Assembly (NCBI GenBank): GCA_039707655.1
Contig: CM077664.1
Coordinates: 28,012,781 to 28,076,780 of the forward strand
Source: Elymus sibiricus
Lineage: Eukaryota > Streptophyta > Magnoliopsida > Poales > Poaceae
Direction of reading: 5' to 3'
Length of the DNA stretch: 64,000 bases
A program made the position numbers and the translations under genes. Below are positions 11,819 through 22,062 of the stretch, piece after piece; positions within the stretch are counted from its first letter, which is position 1, and each line of letters starts with the position of its first letter. The notes below the pieces were generated by a model. That model saw only the letters and a list, made by a program, of their open reading frames with translations. It was not told the origin of the DNA and did not search any database.

Positions 11819-12010
11819 ATGGCAACTCCAACGGGCGATCCCAAATGGTCCGCCCCTACCCGTTTGGGCCGAAACGGACAGATGCGACGGCCAACGCGCG
11901 ACCCCATCCGTAAATTGTGTCCGGTTCGTGTCCGGCTCGACCCATTTCCAGAGCAAATTTGCCCCGGGTTTGCGTCCAGACGGACAGCGAACGTGATGGT
12001 TTGTCTGTTA
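11819..12010. repeat. GC-rich insert in LINE-1 3' region, possibly a small MITE
   Basis: LINE similarity stops after RNDVAFN, and a block rich in CGGACA, GGACGG and CCCGTTTGGG follows before AT-rich DNA resumes. Its style (GCAACTCCAACGGGCG at one end) resembles an unclassified small element I associate with Triticeae DNA. I could not define inverted ends or a target duplication. Confidence 0.3.
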
Positions 12011-15000
12011 AAGGCAACGTCATTCCGACAATTCCATATGGCCCAAAGTAATGCACACACTCCTACTCGAATATGTGCCGCGGTTTTAGGCTATATCCCT
12101 GTTAACCAAGTCCCAGATAGATGCGAAACTGAGTCGGGCGGTGCAACGTTAAATGACACATGAATGGTCCGCCACATTAACTTAGCAAGTGGGCAATGAA
12201 GAAAAAGATGTTCTATTGTTTCGTCCTGATTACAAAAACAACATCGTTTACTACCTTCCCAGCTACGCTTTGCCAAGTTATTCTTTGTCAAAATGACTCC
12301 CTTATGTACAAACCACATAAACACCTTGATTTTCAACGGCACCTTAATTTTCCAAGTGTGAATCGACCTCGGGATAGGCCCGATATTTATCAAGTCTGTA
12401 TACATAGACTTAATTGAGAAGACTCCTGACACGGACAACTTCCAATGCAAGGAATCTGCTGCATCAGAAAGGTTAATCTCCATTAACCTGCGCACGAGAT
12501 GCAGCCATCTATCCCAACATTCACCCACTAGCGATCGTCTGAACTGAATGTTAAGAGGAACAGACCCCAACACTGTACAAACGAGAATCTCTTTCCGTTG
12601 TGCAATGTTATATAAGGATGGATACTGCAAGGCTAGTGGGGTCTCTCCCAACCAGGAGTCTTCCCAGAACCTAGTACCCTGTCCATTCCCTACAATAAAT
12701 TTGCTACTGTTGAAGAAGGCAGTCTTCGTCCTCATAAGCCCCTTCCAAAAAAGGAGAGTCAGACGGGTGTGCCGTCACTTGTGCCAGCGTTTTAGAATGT
12801 AAGCATTTATTTCGCAACAGCTGTATCCAAACCCCATCCCTCTCTACCGCCAGTCTGTAAAGCCATTTGCTAAGTAAGCACCTATTTTTCACTTCCAGAT
12901 TCTCAATACCCAAGCCACCTTGGTCCTTCGGTCTACAAATAATGTCCCATTTGGCCAACCTATACTTAGTTTTGTTTTCATCGATTTGCCAGAAAAATCG
13001 AGATCGATAGAAATCCAATCTTTTCCATACCCCTACAGGTACCTCAAAGAAGGATAGGAGAAACATCGGCATACTCGTGAGTACCGAGTTTATAAGGACT
13101 AGCCGCCCTCCATAAGATAAGAGTTTGCCCTTCCAACAACTCAATTTCTTTTCAAATCGATCTTCAATACATTTCCACACTTTGGTGAGTTTTCGATGAT
13201 GAATTGGGATTCCCAGGTATGTGAAGGGCAAAGAACCTAGCTCACACCCGAACAACTATTTATAATTATCCTGTTCTTCTTTGGCGCGTCCAAAACATAA
13301 TAGTTCACTCTTATTGAAATTAATCTTCAGTTCGGACAGTTGTTCGAAAAGGAATAAAACTAATTTGATGTTCCTTGCCTTAGCTAGATCACATTCCATG
13401 AAAATAATGGTGTCATCTGCATATTGTAGAATGGATACCCCACCATCCACCAGATGTGGGATAAGACCACCTTCCTGGCCGTCCTTTTTCGATCTATTAA
13501 TGAGAACGACCAACATATCGACAACAACATTAAAAAGGATAGGAGACATCGGATCTCCCTGTCTCAATCTTTTTTGCGTTTGGAAGTAATGACCTATATC
13601 GTCATTAACCATGATTCCAACGCTGCCTTCCTATACAAAAGATTCGACCGGCTTCCTCCAGGGAGCATCGAACCCTTTCATACGCAAGGCTTGCTGTAAG
13701 AATGACCACTTCACTTTATCATAAGCCTTTTCAAAATCCACTTTGAAAACAACTCCATCTAGTTTCTTCGACTGGATTTCATGTAGGGTTTCATGTAGGA
13801 CAACCACCCCCTCAAGTATGTGTCGTCCAGGCATGAAGGCAGTTTGAGTCGGCTGAACTACATAATGAGCAATCTGTGTCAGACGGTTTGTACCAACTTT
13901 TGTGAAGATCTTGAAGCTCACATTAAGGAGACATATCGGTCTGAACTGTTCAATGCGAACCGCTTCTTCCTTCTTTGGTAACAACGTAATTGTTCCAAAG
14001 TTCAATTTAAATAGCTGTAAGTGACCATTAAACAAATCATGGAACATAGGCATCAAGCCGCCTTTAATAATATCCCATAACCTCTTATAGAATTCTACTG
14101 GGAAACCATCCGGACCAGGTGCTTTATTATTTTTCATTTGCGAAATAGCCTCAAGCACTTCCTTCTCTGAAAAAGGGGCAGTAAGAACCTCATTCTCATC
14201 TTCTCCCAGTTGTGGTATATCCTCAACTAAACTCTCGTTTAGTGAGACATAATTGTCTACTGGGGCCCCAAACAACTTTTTATAAAAGTTTGTAATATAT
14301 ATCTTAAGATTCTCATGGCCAACAATTGTACCTTCGTCCTGTTCAAGTTGTATAATCATCTTTTTCCTATGTTTCCCATTGGCAATCATATGGAAAAATT
14401 GTGTATTATTATCCCCTTGAACCACGCGACGTACTTTAGCTCTAAGCGCCCATTTGATCTCTTCTTCTCTGAGAAGCTTTGCCAAACTGACCTCAGCCTC
14501 TCTTTTAGCCACCCGCTCATTAATGTCCAGCGAGTTATTCTCGGCTTTTATATCGAGATCGTTCATGATGTTAAGCAGCCTCTCTTTCTGCTGCTTATAT
14601 ATACCACTATTATTCTTAGCCCAACCCCTCAAAAACTGTCGTAAGTGTATGATCTTAAATTGCCACCTTTCGACATTCGACGCACCCCTTTGCTCTGAGG
14701 CCTATTCCCTTGCAATCAGCCCAAGGAAATCCTCTCTCTTGAACCACGCAGTTTCGAAAGAGAAGATGTTTTTGTTTCCATCATGCAGCGCATCACCGGA
14801 ATCAACAAGAAGGGGTGCGTGATCAGATATTCCTCTTTGTAACGCTCGCACCGTTACCAGAGGAAATTTTTGTTCCCACTTGATACTCGTCAAAACTCTG
14901 CCCAACTTCTCATACGTTGGACTCTGTAAATTATTTGCCCAAGTGTATTGCCTACCCGTCAGGTCAATCTGTGGCTGTGCCGCCCCGTACACAGCAACTA

Positions 15001-15316
15001 GTGCCCACCTGAAACCGTCAACTTTCAATCGCACATGAAATTTGACGGCGAACTCACCCATGAACACGTTGACCACCTCAAGAGACTCGTAGTTAACTCC
15101 AAGCAAGATCCCGCCAGATCTTCCCCTGGGTGGCAAACAGTGCCAATCAAAGTCCAAGCCACCAGAGATAGTTCCAAGAAATTGTGAGGTGAAATTATCA
15201 CGTCCTGTCTCAAGCAACGCAATAAAATCTAGCTTGTAATCCTTGGAAGCCTCCGCCAGAAACCTTCGCTTAGCCAGGTCCGCAAGACCTCTGCTATTCC
15301 AGAAAACCCCTTTCAT
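11860..15316 (-). pseudogene. LINE-1 ORF2: endonuclease, reverse transcriptase, zf-RVT
   Basis: ORF2 makes the target-nicking endonuclease and reverse transcriptase of LINEs. A true ATG at 15316 starts MKGVFWNSRGLADLAKRRF. RT motifs follow: NNKAPGPDGFPVEFYK, EQFRPICLLNVSFKI, LRQGDPMSPILFN and the catalytic YADD in QYADDTIIF. The zf-RVT region is CCFCNQDETIEHLFLHC. Breaks: TAG at 14702 (a Trp codon in relatives), TAG at 13631, TAG at 13256, a +1 slip in a run of six T (minus strand) near 12750, and TAG near 12091. The endonuclease lacks the part carrying GDFN: VAVYGAAQ joins almost directly to TGRQYTWANN, a loss of about 65-70 codons compared with LINE-3. After CRNDVAFN the sequence changes to a GC-rich insert. 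Confidence 0.9.
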
Positions 15317-16690
15317 GGATCATCATGGAATTTCCACTTGAATTTAATCCTAGCGCTCCGATGCACAGCAGAAAGGCCGTATACCTTCCTCTTTCGTGTG
15401 CGTTTGGGCTTTTCTGGCTCGATCTCACAGTCCGCATGACTGAGATCAATACAGGCACCCTTGGTTGGGTGTAGAGAAGCCGCATGCTCCTCTACCTCCA
15501 AGATCTCTGAGTCTAGCAGATTCGTGGGTACCAGATCCCCACACATATGTTCCAACTCGCGAACACCCAACTCATTAATCTCACTCTCTTCCATCGGTTT
15601 AACCGCCGCAATGTTTTTAAGCATATCCATAGCTCTACCAGCCTCTAGATCAAGTAACTCATTAATAGAAGCGGCAACTTCGCGACCATTAGCGCCCGAA
15701 AGATACTCCCAACTTATCAGCCCTGTTAACTATATCATATTCGGAAAAATGCATAACTGAAAAACATGTATTAACTGACATACCCGTAGTAGACTCAATG
15801 TCGTGAAGCTTGGCGGCCTGCATGGCACGCCCCAACTGCAGGTCGTCAGCGTCTGGTTAAGCCTGAATACGTAGGCTCGACTGCCTATCACCAGATGTCG
15901 GATCTGGGATCCCTCCATAGGCCACCACCTCCTCGATGGTATGGCCCACCGGCCGACCACCAGATGGCGACCCAAGCGGCGCCTCAGGTACTACTGGGTT
16001 CGCTGCCGGCGTCAGAGCCGGAGCCATCTCGGACTTCACCGCATTTATTGCCACCTGCGACAATTGCGGCGAAGCCGTGGTCCTCTGACAGGTCAAAGGT
16101 GATGAAGCTGTCACAGCTGCAGGGGAGACACGAGCTGAGGCCGCCTACCTCGGGCTCCTCTCCCTGGTCGGTGTTGAAGAGGCCACATGTCCCGCGCCCC
16201 TCGCGGTGTCGGTAAGACGAACGGGAGACAGCGGTGGTAACTCCTGCTCCACCGGATCTCCAGCCTCCACCCGGTCCCCCCCGAGGCGGCCTGGCGCCGA
16301 GGCCGCCCCAAAGGAACCAAAACGAAGCCCCGCCATGGGCGTCGAAGACGGCACGGTCCCCTTACCCACCGGGGTCTCAGTCGTCTGATCCGTCCCACCG
16401 GTGGACGAAGGTCGATCCCCACGCTTATCGTGGTCCATAAGATCGTCCTGCTGCCCATCACCACCATCAGCACTGCCATCATTGCCTTTTCCTTTGTCAC
16501 TATCCTCTGCCATCGGGTAATTCTCGATCTCAATTTTAAGATCATAACTCAAGCCCTCATAAAACCAGGATAAGTAAGCTGGAACCGCATCCACATCCAT
16601 CACTCCAACAAGCATCCTCGCAATGCCATGGCTGCGAGTAAAAGGCATATCAACTTCCTCAGTTTTCCCAATGAGAGACAATAGAACAGA
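15313..16690 (-). pseudogene. LINE-1 ORF1 (gag-like), 5'-truncated
   Basis: Plant LINE ORF1 products coat the element RNA. The visible part begins with FTRSHGIARMLVGVMD and SYDLKIEIE, which recur in plant LINE gag proteins, then passes into a low-complexity acidic and Gly/Pro/Ser-rich tail. The last block (15313-15630) ends in a basic stretch, KPKRTRKRK, and stops at TGA that overlaps the ORF2 start (ATGA at 15313-15316). The segments 16145-16681 and 15313-15630 are in different frames, so at least one frameshift lies between them. The zinc knuckle common in this family was not found. Truncation at the 5' side removes the N-terminal domain. Confidence 0.75.
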
Positions 16691-17732
16691 TGTCTGTATC
16701 TGTACACAAACAGAAGCAGTAAATTTTATCCCAATACCTTATGCCTTTAAGTAGGATACAGGTGACCAAGAACCGAAGCTCCTACGCGTAGTCAGTACCT
16801 AAGGTCACAGCATTACAGGAAACTTTGTCAGGTCTTAGTAATACATAAATGTTTAAACGGAAGGAACTAGCTACAGTTCGACACTTGACACCATCCTCTG
16901 GAAGTAATCAAGAATTAATCCTGGAGTCTAGAAATCAAATAATTCAGTGTCATTCTTCATCCGCCGGTGAGGTGTGAGGGGCGTGATCCTGACCTGCGAA
17001 GGATTGACAAACAGGCAAGTCAGAGGGATAACGCCCGCACGGTTGGAAGGGCGAGAATCGGCCGCCGGTGAGGTGTGAGGCACCGCCTGCGTAGTTGCAT
17101 GGGTGGGTCGCGGGCCGCCGCCGTACGTCGCCGTGCTCAGAAGGGAAGGGGATTTGGGCGATTAGTTAGCGTCGACAGTGGTTTCCGCGTTGATTTTCGT
17201 TCTTGTGGTTGAAGTGTTGACTTTGCAGTGGACCAATCTGTCGAAACTTACCTTTATGATGATGCTATGCCTTCATTTTTTGCTGATGTTGTTTGGAACT
17301 GCTTCACCCCATCAAAATCAGCTCAACTTCAGAAAATTCACTTTGAAGTGGTTTCCCTCAGAAGTTGTAGCTTGTAGCGCGGAGGGACGGCGGCGTGAGG
17401 CGGCGGCCTGTGCGGCGAGCGGGGAGGCGGAGGGACGGCAGCGTGTGGCAGCGACCTGCGCGGCGAGTGGGAAGGTGGAGGGACGGCGGCGTGCGGCGGC
17501 GGGGATCGATCGACCTGCGCTGGGCCTCTCGCGCGCTGGCGATGAAAAGAAATTCATACATGTTGGCGTGGTTACCCCCAGCGGCAGCGGGGGAGGAGAG
17601 CGTGGACGGCCGGACGGAGATTGAAGCGCGGGAGTGAGGGGAGGGCGCCTGCCATGCCACCAAGGAGATGTGAGGCTCCTCTGTTTGAATGCCTGCCGGG
17701 ACAGTGAAGGGCCTCGCGAAGTGGTCAGAGAA
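16691..17732. other. Unassigned sequence; GC-rich short repeats at 17370-17520
   Basis: Mostly unremarkable up to about 16950. From 17370 to 17520 a short degenerate tandem repeat built on GGAGGGACGGCGGCG and GCGAGCGGGGAGG gives long spurious frames on both strands. TGAGGTGTGAGG also recurs at 16970 and 17070. No gene is supported. Confidence 0.4.
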
Positions 17733-18175
17733 GAAAATATCCGGTACACCGGGGCTTGTGGTGCACCCGACATCGGTTAATAGTTTAAAATGTTACGAAA
17801 AAATCTGAGAAAAAATTAGCACATATAAGATAACATGAATCTATGATGTCACAAAAAATTCAAGTCTATTTTTTATTTTATTTTGCAAATCATTCAAGTC
17901 TAAATTTCCAACATAGCTCAAAAAACAAAAACAACAAATCTATTATCAATAGCGATGATGGGCCAAATTTAAATCCCAACTTGCACTAGGTACTATTCAG
18001 TGTTGAGTTTGACTTTTTTTTTCTTGACCTGTATTATGAATGTTGATTTGAAATTCGGTGACACGTTAGATTCTAGTATTATCTATGCCACATGTTTTTT
18101 AAAAATAAAATAAAACTTCCTAAAATATCAACGGGGACTGGGTGCACAACAAGCCCCGGTGCACCAGATTTTTTC
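17733..18175. mobile_element. MITE-like element, ~440 bp, inverted ends ~40 bp
   Basis: The left end (17733-17775) contains GGTACACCGGGGCTTGTGG. The reverse complement of the right end (18130-18175) contains GGTGCACCGGGGCTTGTTG. These align over about 40 bp with few mismatches, starting from GAAAATATC and GAAAAAATC. The interior is AT-rich and non-coding. Long imperfect inverted repeats with a non-coding core suit a Mutator-type MITE. I could not confirm a 9-bp target duplication, so the superfamily is inferred. Confidence 0.7.
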
Positions 18176-18945
18176 CACCCTTGGTGTTGCGGTGATGTCA
18201 CGCGAATCGTGATGGACTGTGGTCGCGCGGCGGCGCCGCCGTGCTCGGAAGGGGAAGGGTATTGGGGCAGGCGACTTGAGGGTGATTCTGCTATGCATGC
18301 ACATCCCTGGATGAGGATCCCACGGTCGTGAATTAAGCTCGAGAAAAAAAAGGGAAAAGCCTTTTCAACTTTAAACGTGGACACACAATGGAATTTACTC
18401 CTGCGGCCAGGCCCGCACACGGACTGGCCGGATCGATACCGATCCGATCTGCCATCACGGAGATCTTCCACGAAGACGCCTGTTGCTTCTAGCCTCAAAA
18501 ATAGGCGGCCAGCCGGCTCATCCAGGCATGCACGCCGATGCTGTAGTCCTTGCTAGCTAGCTAGCTTTGCTTCCTGCTCAGTGTGCACGCAAGTATTGTA
18601 TACGGCGGTGCATCTTTGAATGTTCGAGGGTTGTGTCTTTGGCGATCTAGGGTTGGACCGCACCGCCGCCGCCGCCGTCGGTGGCCGCTAGCTTTACGAG
18701 AGATCCGTGAAGAGCGGCGGTGGTTCTGAGCAGCTGAGAATGATCGATCAGTTGATGAAGACCCAGCTTTGCACGTATGGTGATGCACTCGTGAAGCCTG
18801 ATCGAGTTTCTGATTGATGTTCTGGCAAGGTGAATTTCTCTTCGGACTTGTTGTCCCCTAGCAAGGGTTTGCTGTCCTCCGGCGGCTCCTGTCGCCGAGA
18901 GTTTTTTTCCTTCGCCGTTCCTCGTTGTACCGACTGTCAGCGACA
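18176..18945. other. Sequence ahead of LINE-2 ORF2, no ORF1 recognised
   Basis: Sequence leading to the LINE-2 endonuclease start. A CCG trinucleotide run lies near 18662-18682. The frame just before ATG 18946 is open and Arg/Leu/Ser-rich, possibly the tail of ORF1, but no gag motif is visible. Confidence 0.35.
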
Positions 18946-21900
18946 ATGAAAGACCTTTCTTGGAATTGTCGCGGCATGCTCTCAACGACGGCAGTACGTG
19001 AGCTGTTGGATCTTCAATGGCGGGTGAGAGCAGATGTGATCCTTTTGTCTGAATCTCGCCTGAACAAAGTTAAGGCAATTGAGTTGAGGATTAAGTTAGG
19101 GTTCGATTCCCTTCATGTTACTGAAAGCGATGGCCGCTCTAATGGCCTCGTTTTGTTTTATAATAACGAGAAGGAAGTGGTTCTGAACTATATGACACCA
19201 AATTTTATCGATGTTCTGATTATGAAGGGGGACAGGCCAGATTGGCGATTAACCAGGTTCTATGGAGAACCAGCTTGGGACCGGCGTCATTTGTTTTGGC
19301 GCTATCTTCGGGAGCTTAAGGGAGATGCTACAGGTCCATGGCTAGTAATTGGAGATTTTAACGAAATTCTAATGCCAAGTGAGAAGGAAGGTGGGAATCC
19401 TTGACCACCGCATGTGCTTCAAGCTTTTAGTGACTGTCTATTTGAATGTTCAGTTTTGGGGAGATCAGTTTACATGGAGACGTGGTGATCTCCGGGAGAG
19501 ACTAGATCGGACGGTATGCAATGAGGGATGGTCAACAAAGTTTCCACTGGCGGCGGTTGTTCACGAGCGCCATGTGCACTCTGATCACCGGCCGCTGCTG
19601 TTGGACACGAAGTATTATAATGGATCTCAGTTCAGGAAATCGTCCTGCAAAAAGCTTGAAGCCCGCTGGTTACGTGAAGAAACAGTGAATGAAATCGTTA
19701 ATACGGCGTGAGAAAAACGAAGTTAGCTGGTCTGGGACCGTCCTTGGCTGATTGGACGAAGGCGGTACATGCAGATTTGCATCAATGGGACAGAGATGTC
19801 TTAAAAGGCCCGAAGAAGCAGGTGGGTAAATTGAAAAAAGAACTTGAGAAACTTAGACGTGGGATTTTGCCTCCCGATTCCATTGCTAGGCAAAAGGAAA
19901 TTCTTCATCTATTGGAGAATATTATGGAGCAAGAGGAGATCTTCTGGCTTCAAAGCGGCAGGGCGGAGTGGTTGTTACATGGCAAGAGAAACACGAAGTT
20001 TTTCCACATGCGGCCACGGCAAGAAAGAATCGAAATTGTATAAAAAAGCTGCTCGACGACACGGGAGTGTGGTGTCAAGCTATGGCTGGAATTAGTAACC
20101 ATATTATGTAGTATTTTTTGGTTTATTCACAGCTGAAGTTGATGCTCCTGATCCGAATGTCTTGGCATCGGTTAAAAGAATAGTAACACAGGACATGAAC
20201 AATGCTTTGGTAGCTCCATATTCGGCCGAAGAGGTTAAGAAGGCACTATTCGATATTGGCGATCTGAAGGCCCCAGGACCGGATGGCTTGCACGCGATAT
20301 TTTACAAGAGGTTCTGGCCCATGCTTGGAGAAGATCTTGTTGATGAAGTGTTGAAGGCCGTCAATTCAGGTACAATTCCAACGGGGTGGAATGACAATGC
20401 TATAGTTTTGATTCTGAAAATAAATTCTCCTGAGAAAGTGACTCAGTTCCGGCCTATCAGTCTATGCAATGTTGTTTACAAGGTAATCTAAAAAATGCTA
20501 GCAGCAAGGCTGAAAGTCTTTTTTACCAGACATTATTAGCCCAATGCAGAGTGCTTTTGTTCATGGGCATCTGATCACAGATAATGTCTTGGTAGCTTAT
20601 GAAAGTTTTCATGCAATAAAGAATAGGAGAGATGGCCATAATGGTTGGTGTGCGGTGAAGCTGGACATGCATAAGGCATATGACCGGGTTTAATGGCCGT
20701 TTCTGGAAGGTATTATGTTGAAATTGGGATTTCGTGAAGAGTGGGTTAAACTGGTTATGCAATGTGTTCGTACAGTGGAATACCGTGTACGTTTTAACTC
20801 AGAAGAAACAAAAACTTTTGAACCGTCTAGAGGTTTGAGACAAGGTGATCTATTGTCACCTTATTTGTTTCTGTTATGTACTGAAGGATTGACTACTTTG
20901 CTGAATAAAGCCGAGGAAGAATTGAAGCTTGAGGGAGTGAAAGTGTATAGGGAACCACCGGCCATCACTAATCTATTGTTTGCAGATGATTCATTAATCC
21001 TGATGAAGGCCAATACTGAGAATGTTGAGTGTCTGAAAGAAATCCTTGCATCATATTGTGCCGCTTCGGGATAGAAGGTTAGTGTGGACAAGTCAAGTGT
21101 GTTTTTTAACCCTAATACTAGAGTTGAGATGAATGAACAAATTTGCTGCATTTTGAATATAATGACCGAGGCACTATCAGATACTTATCTAGGCTTACCA
21201 TCCACTGTGTGTCTAGGTAGGACAAATTGTTTTCAGTTTTTGGTGGATCGAGTTATGAAGAGAATTATGGGATGGAAGAAAAGGCAACTTTCAACAGGAG
21301 GAAAGGAAGTGCTACTCAAATCAATTGTACAGGCTATACCATCTTATGCAATGTCGGTTTTCAAAATTCCAAAACAGATTTGTAAAGGAATTACACACGC
21401 GATATCGCATTATTGGTGGGGTGACGGTGACAATCAGAGGAGAATGCGGTAGTTTGCGTGGTGGAAGTTGTGTGTGCCAAAGAAAAAAAGGTGAAATGAG
21501 ATTTCAAGATATTCATTGTTTTAGCCTAGCCCTGCTTGCGAAACAGGCTTGGAGATTAATTGATAATGCGGATTCCCTTTGTGCCCGTGTTCTCAAAGCC
21601 AAATATTATCCAGAGTGTGATATTTTGAATGCACCACTGAAAAAGAGAGCATCATTCACATGGCAAAGTATTATGTTGGGGGTGCAGACACTAAAGAGAG
21701 GTCATATATGGAGGGTCGGAGATGGTTGTCAGATCAATGTTTGGGATGATGAATGGTCCCTAACTCACCTACCAGGAAAGTGATCACGGCTCGTGGAGGC
21801 AATTTACTATCAAAAGTAAGTGATTTCATTGACTCTGTTACGGGTCGTTGGGATGAAGAGTTGATTTATCAAACATTCTAGCAAGTTGATGTGGCGTGGA

Positions 21901-22062
21901 TGCTTGCGATTTCGTTGCTTGAATTTGATATATGTCGGACTTCGTAGCATGGAACTTGTGCAAAAACGGGAGATTCTCAGTGAGATCGGCATACTTTGCG
22001 GTGTGGCACAGCCAATATGGACATAAAATATCAAGAGAAAATACTGTCGGATCCTCACGAAA
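18946..22062 (+). pseudogene. LINE-2 ORF2, 5' part: endonuclease and reverse transcriptase
   Basis: A second plant L1-type ORF2, on the plus strand. ATG 18946 opens MKDLSWNCRGML. The endonuclease shows LLSESRL, WLVIGDFNEI and HSDHRPLL. RT follows with LKAPGPDGLHAIFYKRFW, VTQFRPISLCNVVYK, GLRQGDLLSPYLF and the catalytic FADD in LLFADDSLIL, then STGGKEVLLKSIVQ and KAKYYPECDIL. Many lesions: TGA at 19402 where relatives have Arg CGA, a frameshift soon after, stops near 19711, 20041, 20489 and 21072, and further frameshifts near 21450 and 21783. It was dead before or after the Copia-type insertion at 22063, which falls in the zinc-binding region. The frame continues exactly at 31752 once one TSD copy is discounted. 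Confidence 0.92.

Larger units (their letters stand above)
11746..16690 (-). mobile_element. LINE-1: 5'-truncated non-LTR retrotransposon, ORF1 and ORF2
   Basis: A plant L1-type element on the minus strand. It holds the end of ORF1 (gag-like), then ORF2 with endonuclease, reverse transcriptase, the zf-RVT zinc-binding region and the downstream ALLWAIWNCRNDVAF block. The 5' side stops within ORF1 near 16690, so the element is truncated as most LINEs are. The 3' end lies near 11746 in AT-rich DNA, with no clear poly-A and no target duplication that I could establish. Coding lesions are few, which points to a fairly recent copy. Confidence 0.9.

Noticed and set aside
16145..16440. Plus-strand Pro/Arg-rich frames over LINE-1 ORF1
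   Set aside because: Antisense shadows of the low-complexity tail of the LINE gag.
17318..17773. 151-codon minus frame and 148-codon plus frame
   Set aside because: Both span the GC-rich short repeat at 17370-17520; opposite-strand open frames there follow from composition.
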